Below are positions 47,555 to 56,090 of a stretch of DNA of 64,000 bases, piece by piece. The DNA is from Azospirillum sp. B510 (lineage in GTDB: Bacteria; Pseudomonadota; Alphaproteobacteria; Azospirillales; Azospirillaceae), in NCBI RefSeq assembly GCF_000010725.1, contig NC_013854.1:2199001-2263000 (forward strand), in the 5' to 3' direction. A model generated the notes under the pieces. The model searched no databases. It had not been told where the DNA came from and worked only from the letters and a program-made list of their open reading frames with translations. The first letter of the stretch is position 1; every line of letters starts with the position of its first letter. Made by a program: the position numbers and the translations under genes.

Positions 47555-47992
47555 ATGCCTCTGCTCAGTCTTCTCCTCAATGTGTTGTGGCTGTTCACCG
47601 GCGGCATCTGGATGGCGCTCGGCTGGCTGCTGGCGGCGGTCCTGATGGCCTTGTCCATCATCGGCCTGCCCTGGGCCCGCTCCGCCCTGACCATCGCCCG
47701 CTACACCCTGCTGCCCTTTGGACAAACCGCCGTGCGCCGGGATGAGTTCCGCGGACGTGAGGACATGGGCACCGGCTTCCTGGGCTTCATCGGCAATATC
47801 ATATGGTTCGTGCTGGCCGGCTGGTGGCTGGCGCTCGGCCATCTGCTCTCGGCGGTGGGTCTGGCCGTCACCATCATCGGCCTGCCCTTCGCCTGGGCGC
47901 ATCTGAAGCTCGCCCTGCTGGCGCTCTGGCCGGTCGGGACCGAGATCGTCTCATCGGACGATTTCGACCGGCGCATGGTCCGCCGCTACTGA
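47555..47992 (+). CDS. YccF-domain inner-membrane protein
   Basis: 145 aa from the ATG at 47555, preceded by AAAGGGAGGG. Two YccF repeats: LLNVLWLFTGGIWMALGWLL / LSIIGLPWARSALTIARYTL and FIGNIIWFVLAGWWLALGHL / AVTIIGLPFAWAHLKLALLA. Each is two hydrophobic segments followed by the IIGLPW/F motif. Function unknown in all members; it is an inner-membrane protein by prediction. The last 42 nt overlap the 3' end of the convergent DUF3095 gene. Confidence 0.88.
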   Translation: MPLLSLLLNVLWLFTGGIWMALGWLLAAVLMALSIIGLPWARSALTIARYTLLPFGQTAVRRDEFRGREDMGTGFLGFIGNIIWFVLAGWWLALGHLLSAVGLAVTIIGLPFAWAHLKLALLALWPVGTEIVSSDDFDRRMVRRY

Positions 47993-49177
47993 TGGCTGAC
48001 CTGTCATCGGCCCGACAGCCTGGCGCGCCTTCATCGCCTTCAGCATGACCGAGGCGCGCCAGAAGCCCAGCCCGGCGCCATCGACGAAATGGACATGGCG
48101 GTCGGCGGTCACGTCGCCGACCAGACAGGTCACCGTGGTGGCGTCGGCCCGCGCCGTGCCATAGCGGATGGTGCCGGCCTCCGCCGTCCGCGCCAGCTGA
48201 GCCTCGATCGCGTCGGCCTCCTGCTCCGTCACATCCAGCACCAGCCGCGGCCCGCCGGCCGATTTGCGGAAATCGGTGCGCTCGGCCATGTGTCGGCGGT
48301 AGCGCCGCGGGTCGAAGCCGCCCAGCCGGGCGCCCAGCGTCAGCAGCAGCGCCAGCAGCCCCGATCCCGCCAGCGCCCGCCCCACCCGCCGGATGCGGGT
48401 CGGCCAGCCGGCGCCGTCCCGCCCGCCGCGCGCCTCCATCAGCAGCGAGCGCCAGGACGGCGGCCAGCGCACGTCCAGCCGGTCGCCGTCGCCCAGCGGA
48501 GCGGCGCCGGCGGTGGGGACGATGGCCTCGATGGCGCGCTGGACACGGGCCAGCTCAAGCAGCCCCGCCGCCCCCGGATCGACGGCGTCGACAATCACGC
48601 ACAGCACGGTGCCGCGGCGCGGCGGCACCGGGTTCCAGCGGCAGGACACCGACTCAAGCCCCGGCAACGGCCCCGGCAGCGGCGGCAGACGCCAGCGCGC
48701 CTCCTCCTTCACCCAGGCGTCGGCGGCCACCACGCCGGCCCCCAGGAAAAGCCCGAAGCTGTTGCCGTTGCCGACATCATGCAGGGCGGCCATCACCTCC
48801 AGCCCCTGGTCGAGCAGGGCCCGCACCGGCACCAGCCCGACGCGCAGCGGCACCTCCATCACCTCCGCCGACCAGTGGGCGAGGGCCGAGAGCGCCGCCC
48901 TCGCCCCCTCCTCCCGCCCCGGCGGCACCGCGGCGATGGCGCCGTCGCCGCCGAACTGGCAGGCCACCGGCTCCCCGCCGACCCGCAGCGCATCGGACAG
49001 CACGGCGACCACCCCGGCGGCGACGAAATTGACGTCACGGTGGCGGCCTTCCCCAGCCAGCCGCGTGCTGCCGGTCACGTCGGCCACCGCCAGCGACCAG
49101 CCGCCGTCGAGCGCCGCATAGAAGCGGGGATCGGACGCCTCCGCGGCGAAATCACGGATGATGGGCAAAAGCGCCAT
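47951..49177 (-). CDS. DUF3095 family protein
   Basis: 408 aa from the ATG at 49177, with GGAAAGG ~6 nt upstream; a TTG at 49219 is less likely. The N-terminal half looks like a nucleotide-cyclase-type fold (LAVADVTGSTRLAGEGRHRD, VACQFGGDGAIAAVPPGREE). The C-terminal part carries RRYRRHMAERTDFRKSAGGP and VTCLVGDVTADRHVHFVDGA. It matches the DUF3095 family as far as I recall. Catalytic activity on nucleotides is an inference; the metal-binding Asp of the DVTGS motif is present. Convergent with yccF, with 42-nt overlap. Confidence 0.8.
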   Translation of the reverse strand: MALLPIIRDFAAEASDPRFYAALDGGWSLAVADVTGSTRLAGEGRHRDVNFVAAGVVAVLSDALRVGGEPVACQFGGDGAIAAVPPGREEGARAALSALAHWSAEVMEVPLRVGLVPVRALLDQGLEVMAALHDVGNGNSFGLFLGAGVVAADAWVKEEARWRLPPLPGPLPGLESVSCRWNPVPPRRGTVLCVIVDAVDPGAAGLLELARVQRAIEAIVPTAGAAPLGDGDRLDVRWPPSWRSLLMEARGGRDGAGWPTRIRRVGRALAGSGLLALLLTLGARLGGFDPRRYRRHMAERTDFRKSAGGPRLVLDVTEQEADAIEAQLARTAEAGTIRYGTARADATTVTCLVGDVTADRHVHFVDGAGLGFWRASVMLKAMKARQAVGPMTGQPSVAADHAPVEIVR

Positions 49178-49395
49178 GACAAACCTTTCCCCGACGGCCA
49201 GCCGATGGGTGATGAGCAAATGCTAACATGGCAGCGACCTGGACAGATCACCATTCGGAGTCTTCCCCCGCAAGCGTGGGCATGGAAATTACTGCGCCGC
49301 AACAGAAGCTTGCGTCATTAACCATTACTAAAGGATATGCGCGGGACTATGGCGGCTCTGTTTCAGGCCTCCGTCCCGAGGAGACATCGCGTTTC

Positions 49396-49761
49396 ATGTC
49401 TTGGCTGTCGAAATTTTCCGGAGGCAACAAGGACCAGGCCGCCGCCAAGGCGGCACCGGAGGCGCGGCGGGAACGCCCGTCCACCCCGCCCAAGATCGTG
49501 ATCGACCATCACGACTATGTGCCGGAGGAGTTCGTGCTCGGCTCCTTCCGCATCCGCCCCTATGAGGGCGACCTGATCGCCAAGCAGAAATTCGATTTCC
49601 GCCTGCAATTCGACATCGGCGGCGACCCGGTGGACGTCGCCTGTCTGGGCGTGGTGGTGAAGCTGACCGAGGAGGCCGGCCTCGTCGCCCGCTACCAGCC
49701 GCCGCAGCCCTTCTACGAGCGCAAGCTGATCGACTACATGAAGGCGCTGCGCGGCCTGTAA
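49396..49761 (+). CDS. Small hypothetical protein with a possible PilZ-like beta domain
   Basis: 121 aa from the ATG at 49396, with GAGGAGA 11 nt upstream. N-terminus MSWLSKFSGGNKDQAAAKAA is a linker-like leader; then a beta-rich core, PPKIVIDHHDYVPEEFVLGS, FRIRPYEGDLIAKQKFDFRL and DIGGDPVDVACLGVVVKLTE. The pattern is reminiscent of a PilZ barrel, but the canonical RxxxR is not present, so c-di-GMP binding cannot be claimed. A longer N-terminus starting at 49228 is open. It is followed by mutL after 60 nt. Confidence 0.6.
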   Translation: MSWLSKFSGGNKDQAAAKAAPEARRERPSTPPKIVIDHHDYVPEEFVLGSFRIRPYEGDLIAKQKFDFRLQFDIGGDPVDVACLGVVVKLTEEAGLVARYQPPQPFYERKLIDYMKALRGL

Positions 49762-49821
49762 ACAGCCGAAGCGGCCCGAAGATGGTGGTGCTTGGCGCCG
49801 GCTGACACTATATCTATGGGC

Positions 49822-51753
49822 ATGCCGATCCGTCTCCTGCCCGAAACCCTGGTCAACCGCATCGCCGCCGGCGAGGTGGTCGAACGTCCCGCCGCCGCCG
49901 TGAAGGAGCTGGTGGAGAACGCCATCGACGCCGGCGCCACCCGCATCGACGTGGTGGCGCGCGACGGCGGCAAATCGCTGATCGCCGTCACCGACGACGG
50001 TTGCGGCATGACCGCCGACGAATTGGTTCTGGCGGTCGAACGCCACGCCACCTCCAAGCTGCCGGGCGACGACCTGCTCGACATCCGCTCGCTGGGATTC
50101 CGGGGGGAGGCGCTGCCCTCCATCGGCGCGGTGAGCTGCCTGACCATCACCAGCCGCGCCCGCGGCGCCGACAGCGCCTGGAGCCTGACGGTCGACGCCG
50201 GCGCCAAGGGATCGCCGCAGCCGGCGGCGCTGGCCCAGGGCACGCGGATCGAGGTGCGCGACCTGTTCGCCGCCGTGCCGGCCCGGCTGAAATTCCTGAA
50301 GGCGTCGCGCACCGAATACGACCACATCGCCGATTGCCTGGAACGGCTGGCGATGGCCCATCCCGCCGTCGCCTTCACCCTGTCCGACGGCGGGCGCGGC
50401 GGCTTGCGGCTGAGTGCCGCGCAGGGCGAGCTGCTGGACGCCCGGCTGACCCGGCTGGGCGCCCTGATGGGCCGCGATTTCCAGGAGAACGCCGTTCCGG
50501 TGACGGCGGCGCGCGAGGGGGTGACGCTGGCCGGCTGGATCGGCCTGCCGACCCTGCACCGCCCGACCGCCAAGCACCAGCATCTGTTCGTCAACGGCCG
50601 CCCGGTGCGCGACAAGCTGATGGTGGGGGCGGTGCGCGCCGCCTATGCCGATTTCCTGCCGCGCGACCGCCACCCGATGCTGGCCCTGTTCCTCGACATC
50701 GACCCGCAGGAGGTCGACGTCAACGTCCATCCGGCCAAGGCCGAGGTGCGCTTCCGCGACCAGGGTCTGGTGCGCGGCCTGATCGTCGGCTCGCTGAAAC
50801 ATGCGCTGGCCGAGGCCGGGCACCGCGCCTCCACCACCGTCGGCCTCGCCACGCTGGGCGCCCTGCGGCCCGAGCCGGGCGGCGGGAGCGTTGGCGAAAG
50901 CGGCGGCGAAAGCGGCGGCTTCACCCCGTCGCCCCTGCCCTATGGCCGGTCCGGCGGTGGATCGGGAAGCGGTTGGGGCGGGTCCTACGCGCCGGCCGCC
51001 CTGCCGCGCGGTCTGGCCGAGCGCTCCGCCGCCTTCCAGGCGCCGGCGCAGGGATTGCCGCCGTTGCAGGGCCGCCTCGGCGGCTTCGGCAACGGCTTCG
51101 CCCCGGCGGCCCGCCCGCCGGAATACCGCGCCCCCGATCCCGCCGCGCCGACGCCGGAGCCGCCGCCCGACAGCCACCCGCTGGGGGCGGCGCGGGCGCA
51201 GCTCCACACCACCTACATCGTGGCGCAGACCCGCGAGGGCATCGTCATCGTCGACCAGCACGCCGCCCATGAACGGCTGGTCTATGAGCGGATGAAGACC
51301 GCCCTGCTGGAGGGCGGGGTGAAGCGTCAGGCCCTGCTGATCCCCGAACTGATCGAGCTGGACGAGCCGTCGGCCAACCGCCTGCTGGCCCGTGGCGCCG
51401 AACTGGCCGAGCTTGGTCTGGTGATCGAGGGCTTCGGCCATGGCTGCGTCATGGTGCGCGAGGTTCCGGCCCTGCTCGGCCAATCCGACGTGAAGAACCT
51501 GATCCGCGACCTTGCCGAGGAGCTGTCCGAACTGGGCGACGCCCTGTCGCTGAAGGAGCGGCTGGAAGAGGTCTGCGCGACGATGGCCTGTCATGGCAGC
51601 GTCCGCGCCGGCCGCACATTGAGCGTGGACGAGATGAACGCCCTGCTGCGCCAGATGGAGGCGACCCCGCACAGCGGCCAATGCAACCACGGACGGCCGA
51701 CGTACGTGGAGCTGAAGCTGGCGGATATCGAGCGGTTGTTTGGGCGGAGGTAA
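49822..51753 (+). CDS. mutL: DNA mismatch repair protein MutL
   Basis: 643 aa from the ATG at 49822 (an ATG two codons upstream is equally possible). GHL ATPase N-terminus: [60 protein letters not shown] and [15 protein letters not shown] proline-rich linker (~350-460) leads to the C-terminal dimerisation/endonuclease domain, where [12 protein letters not shown] carries the DQHAX2EX4E metal motif and [11 protein letters not shown] is the second metal-site segment. So this is an endonuclease-type MutL, expected in genomes lacking MutH. No strong ribosome-binding site precedes it. Confidence 0.96.
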   Translation: MPIRLLPETLVNRIAAGEVVERPAAAVKELVENAIDAGATRIDVVARDGGKSLIAVTDDGCGMTADELVLAVERHATSKLPGDDLLDIRSLGFRGEALPSIGAVSCLTITSRARGADSAWSLTVDAGAKGSPQPAALAQGTRIEVRDLFAAVPARLKFLKASRTEYDHIADCLERLAMAHPAVAFTLSDGGRGGLRLSAAQGELLDARLTRLGALMGRDFQENAVPVTAAREGVTLAGWIGLPTLHRPTAKHQHLFVNGRPVRDKLMVGAVRAAYADFLPRDRHPMLALFLDIDPQEVDVNVHPAKAEVRFRDQGLVRGLIVGSLKHALAEAGHRASTTVGLATLGALRPEPGGGSVGESGGESGGFTPSPLPYGRSGGGSGSGWGGSYAPAALPRGLAERSAAFQAPAQGLPPLQGRLGGFGNGFAPAARPPEYRAPDPAAPTPEPPPDSHPLGAARAQLHTTYIVAQTREGIVIVDQHAAHERLVYERMKTALLEGGVKRQALLIPELIELDEPSANRLLARGAELAELGLVIEGFGHGCVMVREVPALLGQSDVKNLIRDLAEELSELGDALSLKERLEEVCATMACHGSVRAGRTLSVDEMNALLRQMEATPHSGQCNHGRPTYVELKLADIERLFGRR

Positions 51754-52068
51754 GTTGCTCCAGCAGGTGCTCGCCAAACTGGCGCCCCTGCTGTCGCTCC
51801 GCCTCTGACAGCGGCCACCGCGCGGCAGTTTTAATAAATGGCAAGCCTTGCCACCAAGCCGGGAGCGCCGTAACCTTCAACCAATCAGATTATTTTTACG
51901 CTAAACTCTGCGGGAGCGTTGAAAAAAGCCCAGCCTGGGCATTAGCGGGGCGCCGTTGACGAGCTGTTCACCATCCTCCGCACCGTCGATTGACCGGATG
52001 CCGCCGCCGTCAAGGCTCGGCTCCAATCGGCCGGCGTCGTGGGCGACCCGGTGGTCTGCCCAAACCCT
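51754..52068. other. Intergenic region between mutL and the proline-rich gene
   Basis: 315 nt of lower GC. Contains a 15-bp palindrome TGGCAAG-C-CTTGCCA (51839-51853) and a leftward terminator (separate entry). No gene recognised. It begins an accessory-looking stretch that ends with the insertion sequence. Confidence 0.6.
51921..51940 (-). terminator. Orphan leftward terminator
   Basis: Read on the minus strand: a GCCCA-ggc-TGGGC stem followed by TTTTTT (complement of the A-run at 51922-51927). Any transcript it would stop must come from the right, where no minus-strand gene exists before the IS. Confidence 0.55.
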
Positions 52069-52884
52069 ATGATGACAACGCCGCGACCGAACGAAGGAGC
52101 CCTGATCAACGACAGATCGGTGCACAGCCTGGCGCTGATTGCGTCCTTGCTGTTGCATGTGGCGTTGATCGAGCGGCTGCGCTTCGTATCCGTCGCGGAT
52201 GGTCCGGAGCCGAACTCCGCCCTGCCACCGGTGGTGGAGGTGGTATTTCCCTCCCTTCCCGACTCCATTGCCGAACCAGCCATTCCCCCCTCTCCCGCCG
52301 CTGAGCGACCATCCGAGTCCGATATGCTCCCTCGGCCTTCGCCCTCCACAGCGGCGCAAGCGGAGCCCTCGGCCACTCCCGCAACGGCGGAGCCACTGGC
52401 GGCGACCCAACCGGCTTCCGACGATGCGAGCCCGGTTCCAGCAGTGCCAGTGCCAGGAGTGAAGCCGAACCCTCCCGCACCGCCTTCGCCTTGCGTGGCG
52501 GACAGGCGCTCATCATCAGCAAGGAATGGCATGGTCGATGTACGATGCGGAACCGCGCCAGCCGCCGCCATGCCTCCGATCGATCCGCCATCCGACCCAA
52601 CGCCGCACATACAGCTGCCGGATGGCTTCAGCCTCGATTATGGCGGTCGGCGGGATCGCACAACGATGCCTCCCTCCCGCCAAGCCGCGCCCACCCCGGC
52701 CCAGGAGGCGATCAGCCGTTATGCCGAGGAGCGGGAAAGGGCCGCGAGATGGGGGCGGCCGGATCCCGGACCGCCGCCCCGCGACAGTGGCCCGATCACC
52801 GGTCAGCCGACCACCGTGGTGCCAAACGTCATTCCTGACGAGCGCCCACCGGGCATCGATGCCCTTTTCGGAGGCCGCAAATGA
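52069..52884 (+). CDS. Proline-rich single-pass membrane protein, unknown
   Basis: 271 aa, not recognised. One N-terminal hydrophobic segment (HSLALIASLLLHVALIERLR, ~16-35) followed by a ~230-residue proline/serine/alanine-rich periplasmic region. This resembles TonB- or TolA-type spanning proteins in layout, not in sequence. Two cysteines (in PSPCVADRR and VDVRCGTAP) may form a disulfide. The C-terminus ends PPGIDALFGGRK. The start is uncertain (ATG ATG at 52069, no strong ribosome-binding site). Composition differs from the neighbours, and an insertion sequence lies 39 nt downstream. Confidence 0.5.
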   Translation: MMTTPRPNEGALINDRSVHSLALIASLLLHVALIERLRFVSVADGPEPNSALPPVVEVVFPSLPDSIAEPAIPPSPAAERPSESDMLPRPSPSTAAQAEPSATPATAEPLAATQPASDDASPVPAVPVPGVKPNPPAPPSPCVADRRSSSARNGMVDVRCGTAPAAAMPPIDPPSDPTPHIQLPDGFSLDYGGRRDRTTMPPSRQAAPTPAQEAISRYAEERERAARWGRPDPGPPPRDSGPITGQPTTVVPNVIPDERPPGIDALFGGRK

Positions 52885-52923
52885 TGGCCGAACGGGTGGA
52901 AGGAACTCCGCTATCCGGTCTAG

Positions 52924-54308
52924 TACTACAGCCGGTCGCGAAAGACGGAATATGCGGCCGGGCGGCCTGTTGAGCTTGGAACCGACTGGAGGGTCCGAGC
53001 ATGACCGAGATGACGGAAGCGGCGGAATGGTCCGATGCCCTGGAAGGGCTGGTCGGCGGATTGAGGTCCTTCTACAGCGCGGCCGGTCGCCAACGGGCTC
53101 TGCGTTACGTGAGAGGTCTTTTGGCGCCGCTGGATCGCAAGAATGGCTGGCAGTTGGCCGAAGCCGCCGGGGATTGCTCGCCGGCGGCGATGCAGGATTT
53201 CCTGGCCCGGACCCGTTGGGATGCCGACGCCGTCCGCGACGACCTCCAGGCCTATGTCATCGAACGGTTGAGCGACGATGAGGCCGTGCTGGTCCTCGAT
53301 GAAACCGGCTTCGTCAAGAAGGGCACCCGCTCGGTCGGGGTGAAGCGGCAGTATTCCGGCACCGCCGGACGTATCGAAAACTGCCAGATCGGCGTCTTCC
53401 TCGGCTACGCCAGCCGACGCGGCCGGGTGCTGGTCGACCGCGCTCTCTATCTGCCCGAGGACTGGGCTGGCAACGACGAACGCCGACGGATGGCCGGCGT
53501 CCCCAACGCCGTCGGCTTCGCCACCAAGCCGAAACTGGGGCGGGCGATGCTGGAGCGCGCCGTGGCAGCCGGCCTGCCCTGCCGCTGGGTGACCGCCGAC
53601 TCCGTCTACGGCGGGGACTACGCGCTGCGGCTATGGCTGGAGCGCCAACCGCTGGGCTACGTGCTGGCGATCACCAGCAAACAGCGCGCGCCCATGGGCT
53701 TCGATACGGTCAAGGAGCGGACGACCGGCTTCACCGCCACCGACTGGCAGCGGTTGAGTGCTGGCGACGGAGCCAAGGGGCCACGCCTCTACGACTGGGC
53801 GCACAAAACCTACGCTTCCCTGCGCGAGGGCTGGTGCCGCGGTCTGCTGGTGCGCCGCTCCATCGCCGAGCCGGACAAACTCACCTACTATCTGACCTTC
53901 GCCCCGGAAGGCACGCCGGTCGCCACATTGGTCCGGGTCGCCGGGTCGCGCTGGACCATCGAGTCCTGCTTCGAGGCGGCGAAGGGCGAGGTCGGGCTCG
54001 ACCAGTACGAGGTGCGCTCGTGGACCGGCTGGCACCGCCACGTCACCTTGGCCATGCTGGCCCTGGCCTTTCTCACCGTCGTGCGCACGGCGGCCATCGG
54101 GGGGAGAGGATCAACTCGACCTGTCCGCCGATCTTCTGCCCTTGACCGTGCCCGAGATCCGCGCCCTCCTGGTCGCCTTGATCGGCCGGCCCCCCGCGCC
54201 ACCCACCGCCATTATCGATTGGTCCATCTGGCGAAGACGCCACCAACAGCGAGCACGGCGCTCCCATTGGAAACGACGCACCCAAACCGATAAGGACCGG
54301 CTGTAGTA
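52924..54308 (+). mobile_element. IS701-family insertion sequence
   Basis: 1385 bp bounded by perfect 14-bp inverted repeats, TACTACAGCCGGTC (52924-52937) and its complement GACCGGCTGTAGTA (54295-54308). The flanking 4 bp are CTAG (52920-52923) on the left and ATAG (54309-54312) on the right, close to the YTAR target duplications of this family but not identical. A single transposase gene fills the element. The transposase is frameshifted, so this copy is probably inactive. Confidence 0.88.
53001..54306 (+). pseudogene. IS701-family transposase, frameshifted
   Basis: DDE-type transposase. Catalytic blocks are VLVLDETGFVKKGTRSVGVK (first Asp), PCRWVTADSVYGGDYALRLW (second Asp) and RVAGSRWTIESCFEAAKGEV (Glu). 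In the read frame the protein stays IS701-like up to FLTVVRTAAIGG. There a run of six G (54099-54104) has one G too many. In the shifted frame the expected ending GEDQLDLSADLLPLTVPEIR and the final basic tail with stop at 54304-54306 are intact. Without a correction, the frame runs ~65 unrelated residues. A programmed +1 shift would be unusual for this single-ORF family. Confidence 0.88.
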
Positions 54309-54348
54309 ATAGCCGGCGGCGCTCTTTCCGAACGCCGCCCGCCCCGCC

Positions 54349-54960
54349 TCAGTACCCCACCGTGAAGCGCTTGCGCTCATGCGCCGGAGTCTCGATCTCG
54401 TCGACCAGCGCCACGGCGAAATCCTCGTAGCTGATCCAGCTGCGGCCATTCGCGTCCGCCAGCAGCCCATCGGCGCCCAGCCGGAAGATGCCGGTGCGCT
54501 CGCCCAGCACGAACTCGGCGGACGGCGACAGGAAGGTCCAGTTCAGCGCCGGCTCGGCCTTCAGACGGTCGAGGAACTCGGCGCCCTTGGTGGCTTCCGC
54601 CTTGTAGATCTCGGGGAATTCCGGCAGGTCGATCAGACGCACGCCCGGCGCCACCTCCAGGCTGCCGGCGCCGCCGACCACCAGATAGCGCGGCACGCCC
54701 GCCGCCTTCGCCGCACTGATCAGGCTGTCGGCGTCGCTGTCCAGGAACATCACGGCGCTGACCACCGCGTCATGACCGGCCAGCAGCGGCGCCAGCGTCT
54801 CGGCGTTGTTGGCGTCGCCGGTCTTCACCGTCAGCCCCGGAGCGGCGGCGACCTTGGCCGGGTTGCGGACGATGGCGGTGACGCTGTGGCCGCGGCGGAG
54901 CAGTTCGGCCTGGATGCGGCTGCCGGCGCGGCCGGCGGCGCCGATGATGGCGACGTTCAT
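54349..54960 (-). CDS. NAD(P)-dependent oxidoreductase of the NmrA/atypical SDR group
   Basis: 203 aa from the ATG at 54960, with GGGAGAGGA ~8 nt upstream. Rossmann fold beginning MNVAIIGAAGRAGSRIQAEL, then VRNPAKVAAAPGLTVKTGDA, LLAGHDAVVSAVMF and VPRYLVVGGAGSLEVAPG. The classical SDR catalytic YxxxK is not evident, as in YwnB/NmrA-like members that sense or bind NAD(P). It is divergent from an HxlR regulator, a common redox-stress pairing. Substrate unknown. Confidence 0.88.
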   Translation of the reverse strand: MNVAIIGAAGRAGSRIQAELLRRGHSVTAIVRNPAKVAAAPGLTVKTGDANNAETLAPLLAGHDAVVSAVMFLDSDADSLISAAKAAGVPRYLVVGGAGSLEVAPGVRLIDLPEFPEIYKAEATKGAEFLDRLKAEPALNWTFLSPSAEFVLGERTGIFRLGADGLLADANGRSWISYEDFAVALVDEIETPAHERKRFTVGY

Positions 54961-55039
54961 GGCGGGGTCCTCTCCCACTGGGTTTCCAATGGTGACTTGA
55001 TGCCTTTTTGGAAATCTGGTGTAAAGAAGGCACCTTCGC

Positions 55040-55052
55040 GTGACATGGTCAC
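55040..55052. promoter_or_regulatory. Palindrome in the oxidoreductase/hxlR divergent region
   Basis: GTGAC-ATG-GTCAC, perfect 5-bp arms around 3 bp, between the two divergent starts. It is a candidate HxlR operator; no family consensus confirms it. Confidence 0.45.
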
Positions 55053-55097
55053 CCGCGCGTAACCGCCGGGATTGATCCGACTAGAACCTGGGAGTGG

Positions 55098-55541
55098 ATG
55101 CGGATGGACAGGACCCTGCTGGGGCTGGGCGGGAAACGCCTCTCGGAGATGGAGCATCTCCCCGACGCCTATGTGTCCGCCTGCCCGACCCGTCAGGCGC
55201 TGGACCGCATCGCCGACAAATGGACGGTGCTGATCCTGGGATTGCTGGAAAGCGGGCCGATGCGCTTCAACCAGTTGCGCCGGGAGATCGAGGGCATCTC
55301 GCAGAAAATGCTGTCGCAGACCCTGAAAAGCCTGGAGCGCGACGGGCTGGTCAGCCGCAAGGTGTTCGCCACCGTGCCGGTCACCGTCGAATACGCCATC
55401 ACCCCGCTGGGCGCCACGCTGGCCGAAACGCTGGTACCGCTGCGGGTGTGGGCCGAAACCCACATCACGCGGGTTCTGGAGGCGCGGGCCGCCTATGACC
55501 GCGACGAGGCCGACGGCCCGGCCCGGCTCGACGTCGCCTGA
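55098..55541 (+). CDS. HxlR-family transcriptional regulator
   Basis: 147 aa. Winged-helix regulator; HxlR proteins often sense redox or electrophiles by a cysteine near the N-terminus, and Cys29 in YVSACPTRQALDRIADKWTV sits in the typical position. The recognition helix region is RFNQLRREIEGISQKMLSQT and the wing VSRKVFATVPVTVEYAITP. Starts at ATG 55098 (a second ATG 2 codons on, and one at 55152, are alternatives). Probably controls the divergent oxidoreductase. Confidence 0.92.
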   Translation: MRMDRTLLGLGGKRLSEMEHLPDAYVSACPTRQALDRIADKWTVLILGLLESGPMRFNQLRREIEGISQKMLSQTLKSLERDGLVSRKVFATVPVTVEYAITPLGATLAETLVPLRVWAETHITRVLEARAAYDRDEADGPARLDVA

Positions 55542-55765
55542 GCCGGGGCCCGACCGGCCGCCGCACCTGCGGCAAAGTCGCAGGTCAGGTATCGGGCATC
55601 TGGCATACGAAAATTTTTGCGGTAGCATGCCGTCCTGCTTATGTTGCGGCACAGCATGACCGACTCTTCACCGTGGGGATCCGCCGCCCACGGGAGGTGC
55701 CGTTCGCCGTCCCGCGCTGTTGATCCTGTCGAAGCCCTCCCCTCCCGATAAGGACGCCCCTTGAG

Positions 55766-55990
55766 ATGATCGAGACCCAGGCCCTTCTGTTCCTCGCCCT
55801 GACCGGCATGATCGGCCATGCCGTCTATCTGGCCAGCGGCCGCGGCGGCTTCACCGTGATCGAGCCGGAGAAGGACGAGGCGGAGGAGGAGCCGGGCATC
55901 CTGTTCTCCTCCGACCGCTTCCAGCAGGCGGCCCGGACGGACGGCACATCCAAGGGCAAGGCGAAGGACCGCCCCTTCTGGATCGAATGA
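55766..55990 (+). CDS. Small single-pass membrane protein, unknown
   Basis: 74 aa. N-terminal hydrophobic segment MIETQALLFLALTGMIGHAV (~5-25) and an acidic cytosolic or periplasmic region (EPEKDEAEEEPG), ending KGKAKDRPFWIE. Not recognised as any family. Coding is supported by a membrane segment, an AAGGA 14 nt upstream, and its isolation between hxlR and the convergent transporter. It could be a transporter-associated small protein, but that is speculation. Confidence 0.5.
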   Translation: MIETQALLFLALTGMIGHAVYLASGRGGFTVIEPEKDEAEEEPGILFSSDRFQQAARTDGTSKGKAKDRPFWIE

Positions 55991-56090
55991 CCGAAGCGGA
56001 CCGGGGCGCTTCGCGCATCCCCGGCCCGCATCCGTCAGCCGGCCTTGCGAAAGCCCCCCGGCCGAAGCTCCACACGTTACCCGTTGGCCG

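Noticed and set aside
49363-51777. 804-codon open frame antisense to mutL
   Set aside because: Same high-GC artefact; arginine/glutamine/histidine-biased and not protein-like.
51743-51880. Leftward stretch resembling a short coding fragment next to mutL
   Set aside because: Runs antisense into mutL; no stop-start structure that supports an independent gene.
54099-54104. Programmed frameshift at the G6 run of the transposase
   Set aside because: The downstream part lies in the +1 frame and this transposase family normally has a single ORF, so a simple base insertion is the better explanation.
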